The notes under the pieces are model-generated. The model worked only from the letters and a program-made list of their open reading frames with translations. It made no database searches and was not told where the DNA came from. A DNA stretch of 64,000 nucleotides from an uncultured Prevotellaceae bacterium (GTDB lineage: Bacteria > Bacteroidota > Bacteroidia > Bacteroidales > Bacteroidaceae): the NCBI GenBank assembly GCA_947176535.1, contig CAMWQU010000004.1, positions 52,495-116,494 on the forward strand, read 5' to 3'. Of this stretch, positions 29,722 through 38,098 are shown piece after piece. The position numbers and the translations under genes are program-made. Every line of letters begins with the position of its first letter. Position 1 is the first letter of the stretch.

Positions 29722-30225
29722 TCAGTCCGTTGAATTGTCAATGTATATGGGTACGTTCTCTCTCTGCTGCTCGCCGATGGGGATTTCCTTCTTGATGCTC
29801 TGGTTGAGCGAGATAAGCGTTTCGGTTGCGATTACCCCCGGTATTTCCTGAATCCTGTTGTTGAGCAGTTCCATCAGGTGGGCGTTGTCGCGTGCATAGA
29901 GTTTGATGAGCATCGTGTACGGCCCCGTCGTGAAGTGGCACTCCACGATTTCGGGAATTTCCGTCAGGGCCCGGCTCACGTCCTTGTACATGGCCCCGCG
30001 TTCCAGTTTGATGCCCACGAACGTGCAAGTGCTGTAGCCCAGACTTTCGGGGTGGATGTGGTAGCCCGAACCGATAATCACTTTCAGGTCGATAAGCCGC
30101 TGCACCCGTTGGTGGACGGCCGCGCGGCTCACGCCGCATTCCGCGGCCACATCCTTAAACGGGATGCGTGCGTTGGCCGAAATGATTTCAAGTATCTGCT
30201 TGTCCAGTTTGTCAATCTTTTCCAT
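29722..30225 (-). CDS. Lrp/AsnC family transcriptional regulator
   Basis: MEKIDKLDKQILEIISANARIPFKDVAAECGVSRAAVHQRVQRL; AsnC effector domain. Confidence 0.92.
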   Translation of the reverse strand: MEKIDKLDKQILEIISANARIPFKDVAAECGVSRAAVHQRVQRLIDLKVIIGSGYHIHPESLGYSTCTFVGIKLERGAMYKDVSRALTEIPEIVECHFTTGPYTMLIKLYARDNAHLMELLNNRIQEIPGVIATETLISLNQSIKKEIPIGEQQRENVPIYIDNSTD

Positions 30226-30355
30226 GATGATGTAGGTATGTTCCCGTAAATGCGATACAGGTTGGTGAGCCGCCGTGCGATTCATCAACCTGCGCTTTTT
30301 GCAGTAAGGAGTGAGCGTCAGGGTGTGCCCTCTCCCGTGGTGCGTATGCTCTATC

Positions 30356-31249
30356 CTACTTTTCGATGTCCAGCAGCTCAACGGTGAAGATGAGTGTGGA
30401 GAAAGGCGGGATTGTGCTCATGTCGCGGTCGCCGTAGGCCAGTTCCTGCGGGATGTAAAGCTCCCATTTCGAGCCTACGGGCATCATGGTGAGAGCTTCC
30501 GTCCATCCCTTGATGACCTGGTTGCATCCGAACGTGGCGGGTTCGTTACGCTTGTAGGAACTGTCGAACACGGTACCGTCGATGAGGCGTCCCTCGTAGT
30601 TCACCTTCACGCGCTGTGTGGCGGTGGGAATCTCCCCTTCGCCCTTCTGAATCACTTTGTATTGCAGTCCGCTCGCCGTGGTGACGACATCCTTCTGCTT
30701 GCCATTCTGTTTCAGGAAATCCTCTCCCGCCTTGCGGTTGGCACCGTACTTGCGCTCCATGGCAGCCCCGTGGTAATAGTCCATCTGCTTTCTCACCGCC
30801 TGCTGCGTGCTGTCCATGCTGACGGGCAGCCGGTCGTTCTCGCCCGAGAGTCCGGCGCGGAATCCCGCAACGAACTCTTCGGGGGCGATAATCTGCAACG
30901 AATCGTCCACTTGCTTCGTGATTTGCGGGATAATCTGCTCCTGCAACTGCGTGCGGATTTCGATGCCCGCCATGCGTGCCTTCTGCCGCTTGTCGTTTTC
31001 GGTGAGCTGACTGTTGTCGAATCCCAGCAGGAAGTCGGCGATGTAGGCCGTGTCTATGCCCATGCGCTCCGTCAGATACTGTTTCAGGCCCAGCGTGTTG
31101 GCCTTGCCCATGAGATAGCTGAAGTCGGCCGCGCTGAGGGTGTCCACTTTCTCGACGACAGCCACAGCCTTCTTGGCGACCTTCTTCTTAGATGCTGCGC
31201 CGGCCGACAGGCAGCACAGCGCAGCAATCAAGATACATAGTTTTTTCAT
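30356..31249 (-). CDS. FKBP-type peptidyl-prolyl cis-trans isomerase (exported, Mip-like)
   Basis: VKVNYEGRLIDGTVFDSSYKRNEPATFGCNQVIKGWTEALTMMPVGSKWELYIPQELAYG. Confidence 0.94.
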   Translation of the reverse strand: MKKLCILIAALCCLSAGAASKKKVAKKAVAVVEKVDTLSAADFSYLMGKANTLGLKQYLTERMGIDTAYIADFLLGFDNSQLTENDKRQKARMAGIEIRTQLQEQIIPQITKQVDDSLQIIAPEEFVAGFRAGLSGENDRLPVSMDSTQQAVRKQMDYYHGAAMERKYGANRKAGEDFLKQNGKQKDVVTTASGLQYKVIQKGEGEIPTATQRVKVNYEGRLIDGTVFDSSYKRNEPATFGCNQVIKGWTEALTMMPVGSKWELYIPQELAYGDRDMSTIPPFSTLIFTVELLDIEK

Positions 31250-31251
31250 AC

Positions 31252-32118
31252 TTACTTCTCAATGCTCAGCAACTCGATGGTGAACACCAGTGCGGAGAAA
31301 GGCTTGATTTGTCCGGCCTCGCGGTCGCCGTAGGCCTGCTCCTGCGGAATGTAAACCTTCCACTTCGAGCCGGCGGGCATGTGCGTAAGGGCGTTGGTCC
31401 ATCCGGGGATAACCTGATTGCAGCGGAACGTTGTAGGCTCGTTGCGGCGGTAAGAGCTGTCGAAGATGGTGTCGTTGATGAGGCGGCCTTCGTAGTGCAC
31501 TTTCACGCGGCTGGTGTCGGCGGGAATTTCGCCGTTGCCCTCTTCGATGATTTCGTAGTAGACGCCGTTGTCCAGTTTCTGGACGCCGGCCTTCTTAGCC
31601 AGTTTGCTCATGAACGCCTCGTTCTCCTCTTTCCAGGGGCCGTAGAGCTTTGCCATCTGTTCGGCTTTGATTTCCGACTGCTTCTCGCGGGCATAGAGGT
31701 TAGCCTCGTCCATGGTCATGATGCCGTCCTCCTGCAGGGTGCCGCAGACGAAACCGGCCATGAAGTTCTTGAGGCTGATGGTCTGTGTGCTGTCCTCGCC
31801 GAAGATTTCGTAGTTGATGCCCTTAATCATCTGCTGGCTGATCTGCTGTCCGATCTGCACGCCGATGTAGTAGGCCGACTTCTTCTGGTCGTCGCCGGCG
31901 TTCACGCCCTCGTTCAGACCCTTGATAAACTCGTTCATCTGTGTGCTGTCCACGCCCATCTGCTCCAGATATTGATGCAGACCCTGTGTCATGGTGAGGC
32001 CGCGCACGTAGCTCAGTGTGTCGATGTCGCTTTTCAGATCGGCCTTGGGAGTGCCGTTGCCGCAGGAAGCAATCACGGCTGCGATTGCCACTGCAAAGAA
32101 GAAACTTAACTTTTTCAT
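31252..32118 (-). CDS. FKBP-type peptidyl-prolyl cis-trans isomerase (lipoprotein)
   Basis: VKVHYEGRLINDTIFDSSYRRNEPTTFRCNQVIPGWTNALTHMPAGSKWKVYIPQEQAYG; lipobox VIASC. Confidence 0.94.
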   Translation of the reverse strand: MKKLSFFFAVAIAAVIASCGNGTPKADLKSDIDTLSYVRGLTMTQGLHQYLEQMGVDSTQMNEFIKGLNEGVNAGDDQKKSAYYIGVQIGQQISQQMIKGINYEIFGEDSTQTISLKNFMAGFVCGTLQEDGIMTMDEANLYAREKQSEIKAEQMAKLYGPWKEENEAFMSKLAKKAGVQKLDNGVYYEIIEEGNGEIPADTSRVKVHYEGRLINDTIFDSSYRRNEPTTFRCNQVIPGWTNALTHMPAGSKWKVYIPQEQAYGDREAGQIKPFSALVFTIELLSIEK

Positions 32119-32173
32119 TGCTTGTTTTATTTTTAGATGTTTATAATTTCCTTGATGACGCCTGTGTGTATGG

Positions 32174-32758
32174 TTACAACACCTTGATGAGTTCCACGTC
32201 GAAGATGAGCGTGGAGTAGGGCGGAATGCTGCTTCCGGCCCCCTGTTCGCCGTAGCCCAGCAGATAGGGGATGAAGAAGCGGTACTTGGCTCCCTCTTTC
32301 ATGAGCTGCACGCCCTCCGTCCATCCGGCGATGACCTGATTCAGTCCGAAGTCGGCCGGCTCGTTACGCTGATAAGAGCTGTCGAACACTTCGCCGCTGA
32401 TGAGCCGTCCCTCGTAGTGGCAGCGCACGCGATCCGTGGCCTTGGGGCTGCGTCCCGTACCCTCCTGCAACACCTCGTATTGCAGACCGCTCTTGGTCGT
32501 TGTCACTCCCTCGCGCGCTCCGTTGTTCGTCAGGAACACTTTTCCCTCGGCGATGGCCTTCTGCGAATCCTCGGCCGCCTTCCGGGCGAAGTAGTCGTTC
32601 AGCATCTCCTGTGCCTCGCGGGCCGTCATTTCGGTTGTGCGGCCCTCCAGCACGTCGCCGATGCTGCGGGTAAACTCATTGATGTCAAATCCGTCAATAT
32701 TCATGCTCTTGAGCTGCTGGCCGATGCCCATGCCCAGAGCGTAGCTGATTTTCTCCAT
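32174..32758 (-). CDS. FKBP-type peptidyl-prolyl cis-trans isomerase (no signal peptide)
   Basis: VRCHYEGRLISGEVFDSSYQRNEPADFGLNQVIAGWTEGVQLMKEGAKYRFFIPYLLGYG. Confidence 0.93.
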   Translation of the reverse strand: MEKISYALGMGIGQQLKSMNIDGFDINEFTRSIGDVLEGRTTEMTAREAQEMLNDYFARKAAEDSQKAIAEGKVFLTNNGAREGVTTTKSGLQYEVLQEGTGRSPKATDRVRCHYEGRLISGEVFDSSYQRNEPADFGLNQVIAGWTEGVQLMKEGAKYRFFIPYLLGYGEQGAGSSIPPYSTLIFDVELIKVL

Positions 32759-32927
32759 GATGTCTTAATGCCTTATATAATATACATGTATCCGGTAACG
32801 GCCTGCAAAGTTACGAAAAAAGGAATGCAGTACAAAAGAAATTATTCTTTTTTAACTTATCGCCGTGCTTTTCCTCCCATGCTATTTTATAAATGACAAT
32901 GTAAAGGTACAGTTCTTTTATGAAAAA

Positions 32928-32956
32928 GCCGCGCCGTTCAAAGCGAACGGCGCGGC
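32928..32956 (-). terminator. Terminator downstream of fimbrillin gene
   Basis: Perfect 12-bp stem gccgcgccgttc-aaagc-gaacggcgcggc, A-tract on the plus strand = T-tract on the minus strand. Confidence 0.8.
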
Positions 32957-32978
32957 TTGTAATTAAGCGTTATACTTA

Positions 32979-34130
32979 TTAGTTGTTGGTAGAAATGGTG
33001 ATAGTGTTGGTGTTAGTCTCATCATTCAACGTACCTCCGTCTGTACCTTTCTTCCAGTCATCAATAGCAGTAGCAGTGGTCTGGAATACAATAGCGTCGA
33101 GGCCTGCAGTGCTGCCGCCGATTTTGATGTTGTAGGTGTATTGGTAACCTATCTCCCAAGTCGGCAGCCATGATCCGCTCATATTGCGGCTGAGGACAAT
33201 CTCGTCGCCCTTTTTGATTGTGGCCGTGAATGAAATGCTAACCTTGTTTTCACCAGAAATATAGGTATGAGGCATTACAAATGCGATGTCTGTGCTCGGT
33301 ATCACGGGTTCGACTGTTACAGGTTCGTCTGTGCTACCAACCGCAGGAGTCAGTGTTCCGCCATTGCGCGCTACAAGAGGGTCTTTGTTTGCTTCCCAAA
33401 GTGCTACGTAGGGAATCGGGTTCTCGTCAGCAGGATTGATTGTATTCACACGGATCTGGTTGATCCATTTCTCGTCAAAGGCACTATAGTCACCTTTATT
33501 CCGGATGTTAGAGATTTGGACATTGCTGATTTCAACTTCATACTCCGGTGCGAAGTCACTGAAGAACTTGGCATCAACTTTGGTCAGGATGTGGGCAAAC
33601 TTGAATTGTACGGTTGAATTGGCCGCTTTTTTGAGACCCTCATTCTTGTCGAACAACAAGTCGTGCTGATGCGTGTTATCGCAGATGTAGTTCGTGATTT
33701 TGAAAGCACGACCCTCTTTCGTCGGCTGGGTAACGTCCATGCTGAAGCTACCGTATTGTGCGCCGAGCTTTTCTACATTACCACAATTGTAAGCATAGAA
33801 GTAGTACGTGGCATCGGGTACCCAGTAGCGGGTGTTGTTGTAAGTCCACTCAGTTGAACCGGGAGCCTTTCTGGTCACCGGCTCGTTATTGAAGACGAGG
33901 ATACCGTGATCCGGATCAGGGTTTGTTTCGCTCTCGAATGCGTAATAGCCGAATACGCTGAACGTTTCGAAACTCCCGTTGTCGATTGTCGTGGCACGGG
34001 TCTGTTTGCTTACCACATTCTCGAATCCGATAGCATTACTGTGAATGCTACTCTCGTCAAGCACTTCCTCGGAAGTACATGCAGTGAGTGCCAATGCACC
34101 TGCTGCGAGATAAAAGAAACTCTTTTTCAT
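32979..34130 (-). CDS. Fimbrillin family protein
   Basis: MKKSFFYLAAGALALTACTSEEVLDESS…AIGFENVVSKQTRATTIDNGSFETFSVFGYY; lipobox. Confidence 0.85.
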   Translation of the reverse strand: MKKSFFYLAAGALALTACTSEEVLDESSIHSNAIGFENVVSKQTRATTIDNGSFETFSVFGYYAFESETNPDPDHGILVFNNEPVTRKAPGSTEWTYNNTRYWVPDATYYFYAYNCGNVEKLGAQYGSFSMDVTQPTKEGRAFKITNYICDNTHQHDLLFDKNEGLKKAANSTVQFKFAHILTKVDAKFFSDFAPEYEVEISNVQISNIRNKGDYSAFDEKWINQIRVNTINPADENPIPYVALWEANKDPLVARNGGTLTPAVGSTDEPVTVEPVIPSTDIAFVMPHTYISGENKVSISFTATIKKGDEIVLSRNMSGSWLPTWEIGYQYTYNIKIGGSTAGLDAIVFQTTATAIDDWKKGTDGGTLNDETNTNTITISTNN

Positions 34131-34189
34131 GTGATTAAATAATTAAGTGAATAAATGAATTAGTTTAAGTTATTTGTTCTATTGTTTTT

Positions 34190-35233
34190 TTATTTAGTTT
34201 GTTCCGTTCCCACCGGCAGGTCTATTACCTCGTGGTTGCCCCAGCCGGAGACATCGACTTCGAAGCCGGAGGCACTTTGGTTTTCTTCGTCCTCGATTCT
34301 CAGTCCGCTGACTGTGATTACCCCTCCGCGCGGCTGATTGGCCATCTGGTCGGAAACGTCGAAATTGAACTCAAGCGTTTTGCCGTTTTTCAGCTGGACT
34401 TCCAGATTCAGGGTATAGGGGCGTTCGTCGGGCTGGTCGGGCGAGCGGCCGTAGTATTCGTCCGGGAATCCGGGAATGCCGAATGACCTGACGTGCGCTT
34501 CGCAGCCGAAGGGGCGCAGTGCGCAGTCGTAGAGGATGATGGCGGTCTCTTCGGAGGTGGTTCCGTCGCGGAGGTAGACCGACTCCGCCATGCCTCCCAG
34601 TGCGCCGCGGGCCTGACTGACGTGTTGCAGACCGTACTCAAATTCGTAGCGCACGACGTAGGTGTACACCAGCGGCTGCATCTTCACCGGCATGGCCCGC
34701 GTCTCGTGGTTCCGGATGGTGGGCACGTCCTTGAGGAAGGCCGAGTAGAGGATGTCGGGCGAGTTGGTGGTGCGTGCGTTGGGGTGCCGTTCCACCATGA
34801 CGCCAACGATGGCCGAGGAGCGTGAGCGCGAGGTGGCCGAGGCCCGCGCGGCATAGAGGGAGGCCATGTCGGAGAGCACGATGTATTCCGTGTCACCGTT
34901 GTAGAAGAGGATGGAACTCTCCTTGCCGCTGATGGAAATCTGCGCTCCGCCGGGCCGGAGAAAACGCTCGTCGGGCAGGTCGTCGTCGGTGTATCTCACC
35001 ATCGTCACCCATTCGGGCGTTCCGGGGCGCAGGGCGTTGTAGTCGAATCCGTAGTATTGGGGATTCCAGTCGCTGAGGTGGTAGCGGCCGTAGTCGCGTT
35101 CCCACTCCTGCTCGTAGGAGAATCGGATGTCGGCCGACGGGAAGTGGTTGTAGCACAGTTCCTGACGGCAGGATGCGAGTATCGGCAACAGGAGCATCGC
35201 AACGGCCTTTATGATATGTCTGTTCACGCTCAT
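34190..35233 (-). CDS. DUF5119 domain-containing lipoprotein
   Basis: LLPILASCRQELCYNHFPSADIRFSYEQEWERDYG; overlaps upstream gene stop by 4 nt (ATGA); start placed at MSVNRHIIK. Confidence 0.8.
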   Translation of the reverse strand: MSVNRHIIKAVAMLLLPILASCRQELCYNHFPSADIRFSYEQEWERDYGRYHLSDWNPQYYGFDYNALRPGTPEWVTMVRYTDDDLPDERFLRPGGAQISISGKESSILFYNGDTEYIVLSDMASLYAARASATSRSRSSAIVGVMVERHPNARTTNSPDILYSAFLKDVPTIRNHETRAMPVKMQPLVYTYVVRYEFEYGLQHVSQARGALGGMAESVYLRDGTTSEETAIILYDCALRPFGCEAHVRSFGIPGFPDEYYGRSPDQPDERPYTLNLEVQLKNGKTLEFNFDVSDQMANQPRGGVITVSGLRIEDEENQSASGFEVDVSGWGNHEVIDLPVGTEQTK

Positions 35234-36525
35234 ATTCCCGGTCGTTTCAGTTTGTTCCTGTCGAGGAAGCGCCACACCAGAGAAAATTTCAGTTTCAGGG
35301 GGCCGAAGTAGTGCAGCTCCTTGGTGCGCTGATAGAGGTGGTGTCCTTCGTAAGGCTCGTATTCCTTAAATCGCGTATAGAGGTAGCCCGCTCCTACGCC
35401 GGCCTCTAAGGAGAGGCGTCGGCCGATGGGCCACATGTAGCCGAGTGAGGCTCCGGCGAGGGCTCCCTCGCCGTACTTTCCGGGGCCGCCGTTTTCGAGG
35501 TCGTACCATCCGCCGCCGGCAAAGAGGCCCACGTAGAGGCCGTGCCACGGTTCGCGCGGCTTTATCCAGTGGCGCACTTCCGCGTCGATGAGCGACAGGC
35601 GGTAGCTCTTCAGTTTCGAGTATCTGCCCCACGATGCGACGTTGCCTTCCACGGCCACCGACCAGCGGTCGTGGCAGCGCCACTCCAGTTCCAGATTGGG
35701 CAGCAGGGCACCGTAGTAGAGGAGGTTTGTCTTCAGGGCCAACAGGTGGTACGGGGGCAGTTGGGGGCCGTCGGTCTCCGGTTCCGTTTCGGCGGTGGCC
35801 GGAATGTTGGTGCCGGCAAGCGAACTGCCGGACAGGCTGTCCGGGCAGACGGTGGGCACGGTGTCCCGTTCGTGGGCGGCGACGAGCGTGTCGGCCGTCA
35901 CGGGGCTTTCGTCGGCCCGGTCGGTGTCGGGCTGCGGCGTGTCGCTGTCCGACTTGCGGCAGACGGACAAGGCGAGGGCGTAGCGCAACTGCGGGAACAG
36001 GTGGCCGAGCATCCAGCGGTAGGGCTGTCCGCCGGCGAGCGAGCGCAGGCGCGCCTTCCGGTTAAATACCCCCCCCACGGGGTAAATTCGCAGGCTGGTG
36101 CTGTCGAGGATTTCCAGTATCTCCTCGCGTTTCGGAACGTCCTGATTGTCCGTCACCAAACGGCGCAACTCGTCCCACGCGATGCCTCCGGGCTGCGTCA
36201 GGATGGCCTCCCGGGAGATGCCCGTGCGGCGGACGATGTAGGCGGCGATGGCCTCGCAACGGCTTTTCGCGAGGCGTTCGTTCACGCTCAGCGGGCCGTC
36301 GGGCGATGCGTAGCCCCGGATGACGATGTGGTCGAGGTCGTTGGCCGCGAGGGCGGCCTGTATGTTGCGGATAAACGTCTCCATCGTGGCCGCGTTGCCG
36401 CCGAGCGAGGGGTCGAAACGTCCCTGATTTACATTGAAATACACCCTCGTGGAATCCGTCCGGGCATGTCCGAGACCTACCCACACGGTCAGCAGCAGAA
36501 GTGTACTTACAACGACGTTTCTCAT
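35230..36525 (-). CDS. DUF3575 domain-containing outer-membrane protein with OmpA-like segment
   Basis: GYASPDGPLSVNERLAKSRCEAIAAYI; C-term LALKTNLLYYGALLPNLELEWRCHDRWSVAVEGNVASWG beta-barrel-like. Confidence 0.82.
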   Translation of the reverse strand: MRNVVVSTLLLLTVWVGLGHARTDSTRVYFNVNQGRFDPSLGGNAATMETFIRNIQAALAANDLDHIVIRGYASPDGPLSVNERLAKSRCEAIAAYIVRRTGISREAILTQPGGIAWDELRRLVTDNQDVPKREEILEILDSTSLRIYPVGGVFNRKARLRSLAGGQPYRWMLGHLFPQLRYALALSVCRKSDSDTPQPDTDRADESPVTADTLVAAHERDTVPTVCPDSLSGSSLAGTNIPATAETEPETDGPQLPPYHLLALKTNLLYYGALLPNLELEWRCHDRWSVAVEGNVASWGRYSKLKSYRLSLIDAEVRHWIKPREPWHGLYVGLFAGGGWYDLENGGPGKYGEGALAGASLGYMWPIGRRLSLEAGVGAGYLYTRFKEYEPYEGHHLYQRTKELHYFGPLKLKFSLVWRFLDRNKLKRPGI

Positions 36526-36572
36526 GTACTAAAATACGGTTGTTATGCAGTAAAAAGCGCGCTAATTGCCTG

Positions 36573-36601
36573 CAAAGATACACATCTTTTTTATAAATCA
36601 A
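36573..36601 (-). promoter_or_regulatory. Predicted promoter of the fimbrial operon
   Basis: Minus strand TTG-N18-TATCTTTG (-7 at 36580-36573). Confidence 0.5.
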
Positions 36602-36760
36602 GCATCTGACGGCAATTTTTTTTCCTGCCGGGGCCAAATAATCGCTTCTCGGGGCACGGCGAGGCGGAACGCCGTGACATTCATGGGGTTGTCGGGGTGT
36701 ATTTCTACCCCCCCCCATGCGAAAAACCGACATCCCGTCACCATATTCTGTATTCACCGC

Positions 36761-36836
36761 CGATGAACGGCCGTCCGTCGTCGATGAACGCACATTTATC
36801 GACGGTGAATGTGCGTCCGTCGGTCGATGAACGGAG
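36761..36836. repeat. Degenerate tandem repeat, about 21-bp period (family C)
   Basis: cgatgaacggccgtccgtcgt / cgatgaacgcacatttatcga / cggtgaatgtgcgtccgtcggt / cgatgaacggag. Confidence 0.65.
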
Positions 36837-36978
36837 AATGCTCCGGGGCGGCGAAAAAAAGGTTCGCTCCCGCTGCGGAAAAGGTCGGGGCGGGACGCAT
36901 GAAAATAATTACGGCGGAACCTTGCGGAAGATAAAAAAAAGAGGTAAATTTGTGCGGAAAAAATTGGAAATAAGTGTT

Positions 36979-38031
36979 ATGAGTGACCAGGAAGTGATAC
37001 TGAGCGAGCACATCGGCGAGACGCTGCCGGCGGCGATAGGGCGGACGGCGCACGACCGCCTGTTCGTGCTCACGGACGAGACCACCCTGCGCCTGTGCTG
37101 GCCCCTTGTGGAGGGCCTGCCCTGCATGGCCGGGGCGCGGATGATAACCATAGGAGCCACCGACGAACACAAGACACTGGAGTCGCTGGCCCACGTCTGG
37201 CGCAGCCTGCAGGAGGGCGGCGCGACGCGCCATTCGCTCATGGTGTGTCTGGGCGGCGGCATGGTGACCGACCTCGGCGGATTCGCCGCCTCGACGTTCA
37301 AGCGCGGCATGGCGTACATCAACGTGCCCACCACGCTGCTGGCTATGGTGGATGCGGCGGTGGGCGGAAAAACGGGCATCAACTTCGGCGGACTGAAGAA
37401 CGAAGTGGGCGTCTTCAACTGCGCCCGGACGGTGATTCTCGACGCCGGGTTCCTGCGCACGCTCGACGGGGCCAATCTCCGTTCCGGCTATGCGGAAATG
37501 CTGAAGCACGGGCTCATCAGCGACGCGACGACGTGGGCCGAACTGCTCCGTTTCGACCTCGACCGGATAGATTACACGGCCCTCGGCCGCATGGTGGCCG
37601 CGAGCGTGGCCGTGAAGGAACGCATTGTCCGCGAAGACCCCCTTGAGCAGGGCCTCCGCAAGGCCCTGAATCTGGGGCACACGGTGGGGCACGCCTTCGA
37701 GAGTCTCGCCCTGTCGGAAAACCGCACGGTGCTGCACGGGTATGCGGTGGCGTGGGGATTGGTGTGCGAACTGTATCTGAGCGCGCGGCGGCTGGGCTTC
37801 CCCAAGGAACGGCTGCGGCAGACCCTCGCTTTTGTCAAGGAAAACTACGGCACCTTTGCCTTCGGCTGCAACCGGTATGATACGCTCTACGAACTGATGA
37901 CCCACGACAAAAAGAATACGGCGGGCCGGGTGAACTTCACACTGCTGTCCGACATCGGCGAACTGCACATCGACCAGACGGCCACGCGTGAGGAAATTAC
38001 GGACATGCTGGACTTCTACCGCGAGGCGTGA
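36979..38031 (+). CDS. aroB: 3-dehydroquinate synthase
   Basis: LGGGMVTDLGGFAASTFKRGMAYINVPTTLLAMVDAAVGGKTGINFGGLKNEVGVF; start moved to MSDQEVILSEH (the track start at 36697 reads through repeats). Confidence 0.95.
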   Translation: MSDQEVILSEHIGETLPAAIGRTAHDRLFVLTDETTLRLCWPLVEGLPCMAGARMITIGATDEHKTLESLAHVWRSLQEGGATRHSLMVCLGGGMVTDLGGFAASTFKRGMAYINVPTTLLAMVDAAVGGKTGINFGGLKNEVGVFNCARTVILDAGFLRTLDGANLRSGYAEMLKHGLISDATTWAELLRFDLDRIDYTALGRMVAASVAVKERIVREDPLEQGLRKALNLGHTVGHAFESLALSENRTVLHGYAVAWGLVCELYLSARRLGFPKERLRQTLAFVKENYGTFAFGCNRYDTLYELMTHDKKNTAGRVNFTLLSDIGELHIDQTATREEITDMLDFYREA

Positions 38032-38098
38032 CCGCGACGGACGGGAACATCTTAATGCTACCAAACTATAATCGTTTATTAAATCCATTATCAAAACA

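Noticed and set aside
36062-36793. 243-aa minus-strand ORF overlapping the DUF3575 gene start
   Set aside because: Out-of-frame with the supported DUF3575/OmpA-like protein; Arg/Pro/His-rich shadow composition
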